Positions 1-12,220 of a stretch of 64,000 nucleotides of DNA are shown here, one piece after another. Below the pieces are notes generated by a model. That model did not search any database, was not told the origin of the DNA, and was given only the letters and a program-made list of their open reading frames with translations. The stretch is from positions 32,179,023 through 32,243,022 of the forward strand of contig CM057228.1 of NCBI GenBank assembly GCA_029891385.1, in the 5' to 3' direction. The position numbers and the translations under genes were made by a program. Within the stretch, counting starts at the first letter, position 1. Each line of letters opens with the position of its first letter. The stretch comes from Erythroxylum novogranatense (Eukaryota > Streptophyta > Magnoliopsida > Malpighiales > Erythroxylaceae).

Positions 1-332
1 TAAATGTAATAGTGTGTTGAGATTTTGATTTCTGAATTGTGTTCAGAAATGGCATCGAGCCCAGTTGGGTCATGCCTTTCTGCTTATGTACTGATTGAGC
101 ATTGTCGAGTGCTAATTAATAACTAAAAGTGTTTTGTATCTGAAAATGTTTTTGTCATATGTCGGGCCCAAAGTGTGTTTTGATTTCCGCGCGTTAAAAC
201 GTTTTCGGAAGAAAATTTTCATAACGAGTTTTAATTGTGATTGACTGCTCTAGCATGCCACCCTCGCGGGTCACGAGCTCGGATGTCACTGTAGATGTCG
301 GGTTCGGGTCTCGCGGGAGTTGAGGTGCTACA
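1..332 (+). mobile_element. 3' end of a Tekay-like Ty3/gypsy LTR, cut by window edge
   Basis: The last 90 bases (about 240-332, ending GAGGTGCTACA) closely resemble the reverse complement of the first 90 bases of the solo LTR at 24067. Both hold the GGTCTCGCGGGAGT block just before the terminal ACA. The LTR therefore ends at 332 on the plus strand and its start lies outside the window. It directly abuts copia coding sequence at 333, so it appears to have inserted into, or been joined to, the copia element. The 5-bp target duplication cannot be checked. Confidence 0.75.
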
Positions 333-2431
333 GTGTGCCCACAAAATCAGTTACTAGTACACTATATGAGTTATGGACTAGTAGGAGACCTGATGTGTCA
401 AGTCTCAGACCTTGAGAGTATGCAGCCTATGTTTATGATCTCTCTCATAAACATGAGAAATTAAGCCAAAAAGAGGGAAAAATATTTTTATTAGATACTC
501 AAAATACTCAAAAGGATACATGTTCATTAGTAAACAAGGTAATAGAGGTATAACTGAATTTGAATCACGAGATGTAACATTCTTAGAGAATGATTTTTCC
601 AAGCAAGGCAAAATAAATAAAGACATATTGTTATATGAGTTACTTGATTAGAATGATTTTGTTATGAAGAATCAAGATGGGGAATTTCAACCAAGTGGGA
701 GCAATTCCACACAAAGGTTCTCTATGATGACTAATCCGAGTGGGAACAATCAGATCAATCATGAATTTGTTTATGATGAACCTCGTTTAAAACAAAGTAA
801 TCGAGGAATAATTCCTCAACGTCATTTTGAGATTGAAGGAGAAATTAATATGATTGTTCTGCAAGAGGAAGAAGAGCCAAGGAATGTAAATGAGGCTCTT
901 ACTAGCCCTGCTAAAGAAGAATGGATGAAAACAAAGACAGAAGAAATGACTTCTTTAAGCTTAAATCAAGTATGGGACCTGGTTGACCTCCTTAAAGGGT
1001 ATAAAGCAATTGGGAACAAGTTGGTTCTCAAAATTAAGCAAAAAGTTGATGGCAATATCGAAAGATATAAGACACGTCTTGTAGCAAAAGGATACACACA
1101 ACAGGAGGGAATTGATTATGAGGAAACTTTTTCACTTGTTATGAAGTTTACTTCAATCCATCTTATTCTGACTATAGTAGCTAGTATGAATCTTGAATTA
1201 CATTAAATGGATGTAAAAACTACTATTCTCAATGGAGAATTAGATGAAGAAATCTATATAGAACAACCTGAAAGTTTCATCAAGGTAGGTCAAGAAATTA
1301 AAGTATGTCGATTATTAAATCAATTGATGGCCTGAAGCAATCTTCAAGACAATGGTATATTCACTTTCATAATGTAATCATTTCGAATGGTTTTCAAATG
1401 ATCGATGAAGACAATTGTGTGTATGTTAAGAGATCCAAAGATAAATTCGTGATTTTATCTTTATATGTGGATGATATATTGATTGCTTGTAATGACTGTG
1501 TGTTTCTTACGCAAATCAAAGATTGGTTATCATCTGAATTTGAAATGAAAGACATGGGTGAAGCTGCATATATTCTTAGAGTCAAGATTTTAAGAGATCG
1601 TTCAAAGAGATTGTTATCGGTTTCACAAGCGATATACATTCAAAGAATTCTTGAACGATTCCGTATGCAAGATTACAAACCAATTAATAATCCTATTGCT
1701 AAAAATGAAGCCCTTAGTAAGAGACACTGCCCATCAACACCACAAGAAAGGGAACAAATGAAGAATGTTCCCCACTCTAGTGCAGTTGGAAGTCTTATGT
1801 ACGTAATGATGTGTATAAGACCAGATGTTTGTTACGTTGTTAGGATGGTGAGCAGATATCAATCAAATCTAGGAAAAGCACATTGGAAAGCAGTAAAGAG
1901 AATATTGAGGTATCTAAAGGGAACTATAGACTATGCACTATGTTATCAAGGAAATGATTTATGTATACAAGGGTATAGAGATGCAGACTGGGGAGGAGAT
2001 TTAGATGAAAGAAAATTTACCTCAGGATATATATTCTTACTAAACCATGGAGCAATATCATGGAAAAGTAAGAAATAATCTTGCGTTGCATTATCCACAA
2101 TGAAAGCTGAATTTATAGCATTATCAACTACAGTGCAAGAAGCTGTGTGACTTCATCAATTTTTTGTGCATTTAGGAGTCACTAAAAGCGAAATTAATCC
2201 AGTGACATCAACTGTGATAATTAAGCTGCAATCGCTTATACTAAAGACCCCAAATTTTATTGTAAGACAAAGCACATAGATATTAAGTATAATTATATAA
2301 AAGATAGGGTTGCATGAGGAAAAGTGAACATGAGATATATATCTACGCGAGATATGATAGCAAACCCAATGACAAAGCCAATTTCTAAAGACGTATACAT
2401 TGAGCATGTAAAGTCACTAGGACTACGTAGG
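333..2431 (+). pseudogene. Truncated Ty1/copia pol: integrase C-terminus, reverse transcriptase, RNase H
   Basis: This is the remnant of a copia polyprotein that would copy element RNA into DNA and integrate it. Reading 5'->3': a post-integrase segment (LYELWTSRRPD, near 380), RT start (EEWMKTKTEEM, near 920), LVAKGYTQQEGIDYEETFS (near 1080), DVKTTILNGELDEEIYIEQP (near 1210), the catalytic box YVDD at 1464-1475, the RNase H block DADWGG (near 1980), and a C-terminal HVKSLGLRR near 2406. The frame is broken by stops (for example 1204-1206, 2076-2078 and about 2147) and by at least one frameshift between about 1206 and 1305. Three stops sit where the family has Q or W, so single C-to-T or G-to-A changes explain them. 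Gag, protease and the integrase core are missing. The 5' side stops at the Tekay LTR. It is not functional. Confidence 0.9.
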
Positions 2432-3692
2432 TGTTGAAATGTACTGATAAACATTTCTCTATATATGTTCACTCAGTCTAATATCATATGTTTGGATATA
2501 ATGTATGATGAAGATTATACATTGTGTATCATTTGATTCATAAATATATGTGTTTATGTATAAATATATTTTGGGATGAATCATAAATATACGAGACAGA
2601 TTATAGATTGGCTCTCTCACACGGGAAATCACCTCTAGTGTTTATGCTTGCTAGAGATGAGGTAAGTTTAACGTTTATTATCTAGGTGATAATTGAGAGT
2701 GGGAAACTTAAACGATAAATGCCGCAAAGAAATTGATTCAAAGTGATTTATTAATCATTATATCTGTCTTACGTTGCTAGATGTGAGTTCTGAATAAGTT
2801 TTTTGAGTAGATAAGTGAACTCAAGTTAAACATTGAGTATATTTGAATTATCATTTGTACGATATTTCTTGAATAAAGATGTTCAAGTTAAACGAAGTGG
2901 GTAAATACCGTAGTACATAACTTATACTATGTGTGCATAACTAACCACAAAAAGGGATTAGATTAAGTTGCAAGATCTCATCTTACATTGTGTGAGACCC
3001 TTGAGGTTCAGAAGAGCCTCATCATATACCCTTATGACTTTTGTTTCATTCTTGAGAATTGAATTTAAGTTTGCTACTTTAGGTTATTTCCAAAAGATGA
3101 TGCAAGATGCGATCCTATAAAATAATTTTAGGAAAGTAAATTAAATTAAATTCAAAAGAGAATTGAGAATAGAGGAAGGTCATTTAATTTTTTATCATTG
3201 ACTCACATGAAAAGCATTCATTGATGGCTATCGTCTCTTTAGGAGAGAACTTGAATACAATCATGACTTAAAAAAACTAAGTGAGATAAAAAAAATGCAA
3301 ATGCGAGATATAACCTAGAATATAGCATACAATGTCTACTTAATGACACATAAGTCCTAGGAACAATTTGTTAATCGAGATTTCATAAACTCCTAACAGA
3401 TATATGGCACTGTGCTCTCGTCGTATGCTGGTCACACCGGTTATTGAACAAGTATGAGCACTGCGGAGTTTTGTTAAAGCCATCATGTGTGAGTGGGAGA
3501 TGATGACTTATATACATCTATGAAGGGTATAGTAGTCAAACCTCTTGAAATAACTACCAAAGGTAGTTATATGGAAGCTATAAAAACAAAACGTGAAGAT
3601 ATGCATCGGGATATGTATGTTTTAAGTTGCTCGATAGAGCAGAAACGAATATATTTTCTGTAGTAAATTGGAAACGAAAATTTCTTTAACCA
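2432..3692 (+). mobile_element. Probable 3' LTR of the copia element
   Basis: It starts TGTTGAAATG immediately after the pol C-terminus, where a copia 3' LTR is expected. A TATA-like GCTATAAAAAC lies near 3577, about 115 bases before the proposed end. The 3' end is uncertain. I place it at TAACCA (3692) because GTGGAATCACAAC, resembling a primer-binding site, follows. No second copy exists in the window to confirm either boundary. The ORFs here are short and show no similarity I recognise. Confidence 0.5.
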
Positions 3693-5280
3693 GTGGAATC
3701 ACAACAAGAGTTCAATTAGGTGATTCTTTGTTTTATATGCATATGAGCAGATCTTGTTTGACATGATCTTTGTGATTGTCTTTTTATCTTAGATTATTTC
3801 TATCAAAACTAATGATGAGAAAAAGCTATAGAGCTTTGTGAAAGGCATTGGTAGATAGGTGCAGTTGACTTTTGTATCTGTTAGTTTTAAGCTAAGGAAG
3901 TTGGAGAAAGTGTTGAAAGTTATTGTGATGGAGGAGATAGAGTGATCTTCTGCTTTAAAGAAAATAAAAATACCATCAACAAAGTTTAAGCTTAGATTTT
4001 TGATTTTTTTTTTTTGCCTTGAAATGATATTCAAATATGTTGTTTACCTCCACCACCTATTAAAGATTTCCATCACCGAGAACAAGTACGGAGACATGAA
4101 TCTCCTTGTCTTAACCCCGTGTATGGTTATTGTCTCCGTGGGTGGGGACAGTTGACAGAACAAAAAAATCCTATCACCCGTTGGCGTTTGGTTACTGTCA
4201 ACGTCGTTTTGTCCTCTGACTCCGAGAGACAGGGACACGCAAATCCTGTCTATCCCTAAAACGAAAGACAGAGACGCTGCGTCCCTGTCTCTCGGAGGAA
4301 ATAAAGAAGCAGTCAGAACGTGAGCAGCAGTTAGTAGAGATGAGAATAATAAAGATGGACCATGTCTTTATTTGTCCCATCAATGAATAGTATATCGGAA
4401 TAAGAATTTGTGTAAAGAAGAAAATGGGTATTAAAAGGTGTTTTTTAATTATTTGAAAATTGATTTTTAGGGTTAATTTTATTAGGAATGTTTTAAAAGT
4501 TAATTTAAGTTTTCCAGAATTATTAAATTAAATTAATCATCAAATCAATTCCAAAATTAACATAATTATTTTCTTAATTTGATTAAATTAATAATTATAT
4601 TGATTCTAATTAATTTTAGAAATGTAGTTTTCAAAATTAAAATTAATTAGTTTTAATTAGATTGAAATTGATTAATTAGAAAATTTGTTTCTAATATTAG
4701 AATTAATTATTTTCAATTAACTTGAAATTAATTAATTAGACTTCTTGAAATTAAGAAAATTGTTTTTAAAAATATTAAGAAAGATGTTTCTTAATTATAT
4801 TTATTTATTTCAATTTGATTGAGATGAATTAAATTCTTAATTTAATTTGTTTAGAGAATTATTATTTTATTTATTTAGAAATTGTTTCTTTATTTATAAA
4901 TAATAGCTTTTTGATTTATAAATAAAATAATTTATTTATCAAGAAAAGGAACTTTCTTTAATATTTTAAAATAGTTTTCTAACTTATTAATGAAATGTTT
5001 TTAAATTAGTCAAGAAATAAATCTCTAAATAATATGTCACCAAATATTAACAGTTAGATGTTTGTTTAGAATGTATGTTGAACCTATTATGTAATTAATG
5101 CTATGAATGTATGTTGAACCTATTTTGTAATTGATTTAATGAATGCTTAGATGTTGTGTTTGCACATAATTATTATTATTAATAAGAAATTATAATTAAT
5201 TTCTTATAATCATTATTATTATTATTGTTATTATTTGTAAAATAATAACATACTATTTATTATTATTAATTACAATTATA
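3693..5280. other. AT-rich intergenic DNA, no gene recognised
   Basis: No coding similarity was seen on either strand. The part at 4040-4300 is less AT-rich and holds a 16-bp perfect inverted repeat (listed separately). Positions 4400-5280 are very AT-rich with many TTAATTA-type runs, typical of decayed intergenic DNA. Confidence 0.6.
4221..4296. repeat. 16-bp perfect inverted repeat with 44-bp loop
   Basis: The left arm TCCGAGAGACAGGGAC (4221-4236) is exactly reverse-complementary to GTCCCTGTCTCTCGGA (4281-4296). The loop contains a further imperfect copy (AAAGACAGAGACG, 4264-4276). The block is GC-richer than its surroundings. It may be the remnant of a small inverted-repeat element, but I see no clear target duplication. 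Confidence 0.7.
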
Positions 5281-5292
5281 ATTATTACAATT

Positions 5293-5355
<63 letters not shown>
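5293..5355. repeat. (ATC)n microsatellite, about 21 units
   Basis: There are 63 bases of uninterrupted ATC/CAT trinucleotide. The apparent poly-Met reading frame on the minus strand is an artefact of this repeat. Confidence 0.97.
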
Positions 5356-5523
5356 GTTATTATTATTGTATTCATTATAGTTATTAGTATTAGTATTCTT
5401 ATTATTACTATTATTATTATTATTATTATTATCATATAATTTGTAATTATTATTAATATGTATAATTATGATTATACATGTTGCCTTATTTATTAATTCA
5501 AATTAATTTTGTTGTTCTTGTTA

Positions 5524-5682
<159 letters not shown>

Positions 5683-5699
5683 CAATCTTAATTTGAAAA

Positions 5700-6824
5700 T
5701 GATATTATTATTATTTGTTTACTTTTTAACAAAAGCTTCTCATTCGTAATAAACTTATCAATTCATAACACATTGTTAATCATCTTAAGTATCAGGGGCA
5801 TTTTTGTCATTGACACAATTTTTTCGTTATGTCCATTGCAATCAAACACATTCTCGTCCCGAGACGGCATGCTTTTTCTGCTCGCTACCACGATCCAAAC
5901 ATCCTACTGCTCCGGTTTACGTTCCGTTTTGTTCTATTCATTCGCTTTTAGCTATCAAGACAAAGAACCATACGGACATGGTGACTTGTATGTCTATGAA
6001 TGTCCAATGCTCAATGTCGCAAGCTTTTTGGAAATCTATTTGATTGCACAATTCCTTTTGCTTCTTTTCTTGGTGTATTGCTTGAGCCAAAAGGATATTG
6101 TCGCTAATTATCCTTCCTAGTAAGTATGCTCCTTAAGATTGACTTATGTAAGGAACTGATTTGAGTCTATCTACAATTATTTTGGAGATAGCTTTACAAG
6201 TAGGGAAAAAGTCACTAAAGAAATTGAGTTTTTTCCCTTTAAGGATTAGATTTTACACCTACGACTTTTACTTGTTGCTAGGAGTGTTACTCTAAATATA
6301 CAAAAGTAAAAGTTTTGGTACTGCTACAACATCTTTTTTTTACTATAAATCTATTTATTCGAAATACTTGAGAGAAAAATTGAGTAGACATATCTATTTA
6401 TTAACCAAGTCCCAACCGTTAACCAAGTCCCAACCGTTACATAGAGACTAGCAAGCCCATATTCTGTCCCAACAATGCAATGGAAAGGGAAGATATACAG
6501 CTAAAAACCTGTTGAATTCCACTCAAGACTCGAGAGTCCAGACATGGCCGTCCTGCCTCACGCGGATTAATGATTATGAAAAGAAAGGGGAAAGCAAGCT
6601 AGTGGATGGAAAAGTTTAAGTTTTTTCTAAAGAGGGAACTGGAGCACTGGTCCCCCTCAGGAAACAGTCGCGTCCATTTTTTGTTTTCGTTTCATCAGTT
6701 CGGACATGTTAGAAGTATTTTTAGTAACTGTCCGGACATATGATCTTCGTATTCAGCCACCATCAAAATGACTTCCCCCTAACTGCTAAGAGTTTGCAAG
6801 GTTTCAGGTTCGTTCAGCTTCTAT
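5700..6824. other. Intergenic DNA, distal 5' flank of the HMA gene before the Reina insertion
   Basis: No gene recognised. A frame on + at 5773-6120 lacks similarity to anything I know and has no splice context. An 18-bp unit (TTAACCAAGTCCCAACCG) is duplicated head to tail at 6401-6418 and 6419-6436. Removing the Reina element would make 6824 contiguous with 11980, so this stretch was once the upstream region of the HMA-domain gene. Confidence 0.55.
6401..6436. repeat. Two tandem 18-bp units
   Basis: The unit TTAACCAAGTCCCAACCG occurs twice with no mismatch and no spacer. Confidence 0.9.
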
Positions 6825-6829
6825 TTATC

Positions 6830-7204
6830 TGATGAGGAGAATTTCGGAGAAATTTCAGAAGAAGGAAGAAATACAGAAGAAGAAAAATGCGTTAAACTTG
6901 TCCTCCTTTATTTCCAGCATACTGACTAATTTATAGGTAGAACATTCAATGAGATCTCCTCACTTGCTACTGAATCGGAAAGAAACAAAGGCAAATCGTG
7001 GATTACCCACGTTACAACTGGAATAGGAAACAACAAATGCAAATCGTGGATTACCCATCGGAATGAAAAAATAACAATCCTAAAATAATGCAACCACTAC
7101 TTATCATGGATTCAATGGGCGTAGACACATCCTCCTTCCATAATCATGCTCCACGATTAACCCATGATCTACTGAAGATGTGTCCCACGTTTCCACTCAT
7201 ATCA
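6830..7204 (-). repeat. 3' LTR of the Reina-type element
   Basis: Nearly identical to 11602-11979, with TG...CA ends. In element orientation it is the downstream LTR. The polypurine tract lies just outside it, at 7205-7217. Confidence 0.95.
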
Positions 7205-7217
7205 ATCCACCCCTCTC
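7205..7217 (-). promoter_or_regulatory. Polypurine tract (plus-strand DNA priming)
   Basis: Read on the minus strand this is GAGAGGGGTGGAT, directly abutting the 3' LTR, the standard position and composition for the second-strand primer of an LTR element. Confidence 0.8.
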
Positions 7218-10134
7218 GAATTGTCCTTGTCCTCAAGGACAAACTCTGGATATGTGCGAGACAGACGACGTAAATTTTCCCATGTGGCATCGGACTCGGA
7301 AGTACCTTCCAAAGAACTAAAACTTGGTAAATGGCCTGTATCGACCCTTTTGAACCACCCTTTTGTCCAGAATTTTGGCAGGGGTAGGAAGAGGTGAGGA
7401 GTCGTTAACAATGGTAGGAAGATTTGGTAGAGGTGCAGGCCGTGTACCAATATATTTGCGGAGGAGACTGACGTGAAAAACGTCGTGTATTTAGGCACCA
7501 AGTGGCAAACGTAATCGATACGCGACAGAGCCAATCTTTTCCAGAATCTCATACGGTCCATAGAACCGGGCTGACAACTTTAAAGAACTTCGAAATGCCA
7601 CTGAGCTTTGCCTGTAAGGTTGGAGTTTGAGATACACAAAATCTCCAACTGAAAACTGTACCTCTCTCCTTTTTTTGTCTGCTTGAGTCTTCATTCGCTC
7701 TTGGGCTAGTCTCAGATTGCGTTTCAGGTCTCGCAAAACCCCCTCCCTTTGCTTTAGAAATTCATCCACTGCCGCTACTTTGGTGGTGCCTGGTATATAA
7801 GGAATGATGGTGGGGGGAAGTCTGCCATATACGATCTCGAAGGGTGTGAATTTTGTGGCTGAATGCAAACTGGTGTTGTAACTAAGCTCAGCCCACTAAG
7901 CCATCCACCCATTTTTTTGGTTGTTCACTCGTGAAGCACCTTAAGTATTGCTCTAGAATACGATTAATAACTTCAGTCTGGCCGTCCGTCTGTGGATGAT
8001 AACTAGAACTCTTGTTGAGTTCAGTTCCCTGCAACTTGAATAATTGATCCCAGAAGGCACTAGTAAATATTTTGTCCTCATCACTAGTGATAGTTTCCTA
8101 ATTCCATGTAGGCGAACAATCTCTTGAACAAACACATTAGCAACCCCAACAGAATTAAATGGGTGTTTCATGGGAATAAAGTGACAATATTTAGATAATC
8201 TGTCAACTACCACTAGTATTACCGTATGCCCTTTTGAAGATGGAAGTCCTTCGATGAAATCAGCAGAAATTTCAGACCATATACGTGTTGGAATCGGCAG
8301 TGGCTGGAGTAATCCTGGAGCTTTCATGGTCTCATATTTGTTCTTTTGGCAGATGGTACATTCCTGCAGGAACCGTTTGACTGATTTATGTAATCCTGGC
8401 CAAGCAAAGTTCTGTTTAATTTTGGACAGGGTCTTTTGATAACCAAAGTGGCCCCCTGTTGAAGTTGAGTGGTACTCAACTAACAGAGAAGGAATTAAGG
8501 AGCTATTGGGGCTCAAGTAGACTTTATCTTGTAAGAAATAAACACCATCCCTCAATTGTAATTCACACCCCTGTATGATTCGTTGTGCTGCTGCTGAATA
8601 AAAAGGATCAGTCTTGACTTCTCCTTGTAACTGAGTCCACCATGCCGCTATTGGGAAGGAAATTACTGACATACCGCATTCGCCTCTTCTAGATAAAGCA
8701 TCAGCTCCTTGATTTTCTCTCCCTTTACGATATTCAATTCGGTAGTCATAACCAAGAAGCTTTGGAAGCCATCTCGCTTGGGCAGGGGTAGTGATTCTTT
8801 GTTCTAATAGAAACTTGAGGCTCCTCTGGTCAGTTTGGACTACAAAAGGACGCCCCAGCAGGTATGGACGCCATTTTCTTATCGCCTTTACAATAGCCAG
8901 CATCTCCTTCTCGTAGGTAGATAGGTGTAGTGCTGCTCCTTTCAAGGCTTCACTAAAATACGCAATAGGGCGTCCATGTTGGGACAGAATTGCTCCGATG
9001 CCGTAGCCACATGCATCACTTTCCACAACAAACTCTTTAGTGAAATCAGGGAGAGCCAAAATGGGAGATGTTGATAATGCCCTCTTAAGTTTTTCAAAAG
9101 CTTGTGCTGCATCAGAGTTCCAAGTAAAACCAGTTTTGGTTAATAATTGAGTAAGTGGGGCGGCAATACCTCCAAAATTTCGGATGAACTTGCGATAGTA
9201 ACCCGCAAGACCCAAGAATCCACGGACACCTTTTTGGGTGGTCGGTTCTGGCCATTCTTGTACTGCCTTGATTTTTTGTTGATCAACCTCAACCCCTTGC
9301 TCCGATATGACGTGGCCTAAATAGTCAACTTTAGTTACCCCAAAGTGGCATTTGTTGAGTTTGGCATATAGTTGATGTTTCTGTAGTATTTGAAGTACTA
9401 TTGTTAAGTGATCCAAGTGCTCAGACCAATTCCTGCTATACACCAAAATATCGTCGAAAAATACAAGAATGAATTTTCTTAGATAAGGGCGGAAGATGTC
9501 ATTCATTAAGGCTTGAAATGTTGATGGGGCGTTTGTAAGCCCAAACGGCATAACTATGAACTCGTAGTGACCCTCGTGAGTTCGAAATGCCGTTTTGTGG
9601 ATGTCTCCCTCCTGCACTCGTATCTGATGATATCCTGATCTGAGATCCAATTTGGAATAATATTTGGAACCATAGAGTTCGTCGAGTAGCTCATCGATAA
9701 CCGGGATAGGGAACTTGTCTGCGATGGTTATCTCGTTGAGTGCTCTATAGTCGACACAAAATCTCCAACTTCCATCCGATTTTTTTACCAATAGGACTGG
9801 TGAGGAAAAAGGACTTCGAGACGGTCTGATCAATCCCGACGTTAGGAGCTCTTGGACCATCTTCTATTTCGTCTTTTGGTAGAGCGGGTAGCGATACGAT
9901 TGAATGTAAACCGTCCACAACACGTTTGCAAAGGAATATGGTGGTCGTGTACTCTCTTGGGTGGCGGTGTTTAGGTTCCGCAAACACTGGCCGATAAATA
10001 TCGAGTAGTTGTTGTATCTCCGTATTTGACGTAGTTGGGACAACTTGTTCGTGTACAACAACTCGGAGAAAAAAAGCGAACCCACGTTTTGCGTACATTC
10101 TTTTGCAGAGAGGTTCAAACTTACTTGATTTCAA
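7206..10134 (-). pseudogene. Reina-type pol: RT, RNase H, integrase, chromodomain (frameshifted)
   Basis: The main open frame is 9860-7953. The RT has SPVLLVKKSDGSWRFCVDYR, MPFGLTNAPSTFQ and the catalytic FFDD box. RNase H has ESDACGYGIGAILSQHGRPI and ends GADALSRR. The integrase zinc region is H...H...CTICQ, and its core starts SADFIEGLP. The frame shifts near 8090, inside the integrase core. The integrase C-terminus (7868-7491, with YGPYEILEKIG) and the chromodomain (DATWE...YPEFVLEDKD, about 7300-7206) then occupy other frames. Upstream, 10134-9860 carries the pre-RT linker (LLDIYRPVFAEPK), out of frame with RT. The chromodomain in this family is thought to steer integration to modified chromatin. 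Domain order is complete, but the several frame breaks make it a pseudogene. Confidence 0.92.
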
Positions 10135-10207
10135 TCCTCAAATACCACCGATCGTCCCTTGTCTTGAATCATCATGGTGAGGTTCTTTGTAGTCATGCGG
10201 ATTGGAC

Positions 10208-11582
10208 CTAGAGTTGCCATCCATTGAACACCCAATACCACTGGACATGCCGCCACTGGAAGGACGAAGAAATCTGCTGTTGTTTGATAGTTTTGGATGA
10301 TGCACTTACCGCCTTACAAATACCTTGGCATGTCACTTGTTCTTTGTTTGCGACCATGACCCGCAGTTGCTCCCCCTTTATTCTCGTCATTCCACATTGC
10401 TTCACCGATTTTGATCCACAAAATTGTGAGTACTACCACTATCGACTAGGATCGTCACCTCCTTCCCTTTTATCTTCCCTGGCAGTCGAATTGTTTGTGG
10501 GTGATCGATTCCTTCAATGGCATGTAAGGACACCTCCGGAATTGGTTCTTCTATGACGGAACCATCTTCTGAACAATCCTCCGTTAGTATGTCTTCTATG
10601 GCAAATAATTGAGGTTTGGTGCATCGGTGACCGAGAGTGTATTTCTCGTCACAGTAATAACATAGGCCTTTCTCCCTTCGTTCTTTTGCTTCTTGACCAG
10701 ATATGCGACGAAAGGTTGAGGTTGTTCCACTGCCAGAGGTAGCTTTGGTGCTCGGATGAGACCCCAATATACTTGGGTTTGAGGTGCTTTTGTTGGTCCA
10801 AGGAGGCTTGGCAATTGTGGTGTTTTTCTTTTGTAGGGATTGTTTCTCTTCCACTACCCTTGCTACGCCGATGGCTCTTATTAGGGTCCGAGGGTTCTGT
10901 AGTTTAGCCTCCAGTCTTATGTCATCTTTAAGACCTGCAATAAAGGAACTAACCAAAAAAGATTCAGGCAAATTATCAATTCGGTGAGAGAGTCTCAAAA
11001 CTTCCGATATTACGCCACAAGAGTGGTTTGTCGCAGCGGATAGAGCTTCGCCAGGTCGTCATAATCGTGGGCCAAATCTCTTGATTACTGCTTTGTGGCA
11101 AACTCGTCCCATGATATTGGACCTTGGAACTTAGTTAACCACCTATGCCACTGTAGGGCTATTCCTTCCAAATGAAATGATGCGAGATGCACTTGGTCCT
11201 GAGGTGGAACTTCCTTGAACGAGAAATATTGTTCCGCCTTGTATGTCCAACCTTGCGGGTCAGTACCATCAAACGTGGGGAATTGGAACTTCATGTGCTG
11301 TCGGCTATCGCGAGTGGGTGAGTAGGTGTTTTGTGAGTTTTGGAGGTTTGAACTTCGGTGAGGAGGTGCAGTACTGCTGCTCCCGTTGTTACCTCGAGCA
11401 AAGGGATTCTCATCTTGGGTAGTGTTTGAAGGGTTGATGGTGGTTTCGATGTTTTGTAATTTGGTGAGGATAGTTTCGAGTGTGGTATGGAGATGGTGAA
11501 TACTGGATTCGTGTCGTCCTAGAACTTCTAGAGTCTCATTTCGAAACTCGGCATTGGATTGATTTCGGGTATTCATTTGCAA
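10208..11582 (-). pseudogene. Reina-type gag and aspartic protease (frameshifted)
   Basis: The first frame (11582-11085) holds the gag N-terminus and capsid-like block (FDGTDPQGWTYKAEQYF). A second frame (10998-10402) continues with a CCHC knuckle (CYYCDEKYTLGHRC) and then the retropepsin active site ILVDSGSTHNFVD. Frame and continuity are lost near 11040 and again near 10405. Gag would build the virus-like particle and protease would cleave the polyprotein. The DSG catalytic triad is intact even though the frame is not. Confidence 0.88.
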
Positions 11583-11584
11583 AA

Positions 11585-11600
11585 CCTGTCTTTGATACCA
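11585..11600 (-). promoter_or_regulatory. Primer-binding site, tRNA-Met type
   Basis: The minus strand reads TGGTATCAAAGACAGG one base after the 5' LTR. The first eight bases match the usual TGGTATCAGAGC complement of initiator tRNA-Met. The rest diverges. Confidence 0.8.
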
Positions 11601-11601
11601 A

Positions 11602-11979
11602 TGATGAGGAGAATTTCGGAGAAATTTCAGAAGAAGGAAGAAATACAGAAGAAGAAAAATGCGTTAAACTTGTCCTCCTTTATTTCCAAAGATACTTGAC
11701 TAATTTATAGGTAGAACATTCAGCGAGATCTCCTCACTTGCTACGAACTGGGAAAGAAACAAAGGCAAATCGTGGATTACCCACGTTACAACTGGAATAG
11801 GAAACAACAAATGCAAATCGTGGATTACCCACTGGAATGAAAAAAATAACAATCCTAAAATAATGCAACCACTACTTATCATGGATTCAATGGGCGTAGA
11901 CACATCCTCCTTCCATAATCATGCTCCACGATTAACCCATGATCTACTGAAGATGTGTCCCACGTTTCCACTCATATCA
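11602..11979 (-). repeat. 5' LTR of the Reina-type element
   Basis: Carries TG...CA ends and is followed on the plus strand by the TTATC duplication. As the 5' LTR on the minus strand it would drive transcription away from the HMA gene. Confidence 0.95.
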
Positions 11980-12210
11980 TTATCCCATCCATTGAGTACA
12001 GCCCTATAAACACTCAGCAACAAATGCCATTGTACCTTATTGAACATTTCGACCACCCAAAACTCGGGTATGAACAGAATAACAGCAATTAGGATCCAAG
12101 ATTTGCCTGGTCACTTTCCAATTTTACATGACAGGAATAAAGAGAGCTTTTCAGAAAAGTAGTATTGCCATCAATCACGTAAGGAATCCTATACTGTTTT
12201 TGACTTTACC

Positions 12211-12220
12211 GTATATTTAT
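12211..12220 (+). promoter_or_regulatory. Possible TATA box of the HMA gene
   Basis: GTATATTTAT lies about 100 bp before the proposed ATG at 12316, in the short stretch between the Reina insertion and the gene. Position and composition are the only support. Confidence 0.4.

Larger units (their letters stand above)
6830..11979 (-). mobile_element. Near full-length Reina-type chromovirus (Ty3/gypsy)
   Basis: A 5150-bp LTR retrotransposon in reverse orientation. It has two LTRs of 375 and 378 bp that begin TGATGAGG and end CATATCA, flanked by a perfect 5-bp target duplication TTATC (6825-6829 and 11980-11984). Between them, in element order, lie a tRNA-Met-like primer-binding site, gag with a zinc knuckle, protease, RT, RNase H, integrase, a chromodomain and a polypurine tract. 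Short LTRs, small size and a C-terminal chromodomain ending YPEFVLEDKD fit the Reina clade. By eye the LTRs differ at roughly eleven positions, so the insertion is fairly young. Frameshifts break the polyprotein, so it is probably non-autonomous now. It landed 336 bp upstream of the HMA gene start codon. Confidence 0.93.

Noticed and set aside
5773..6120. 115-codon plus-strand frame
   Set aside because: No recognisable domain, no promoter or splice context, and an overlapping frame of similar quality. Most likely chance.
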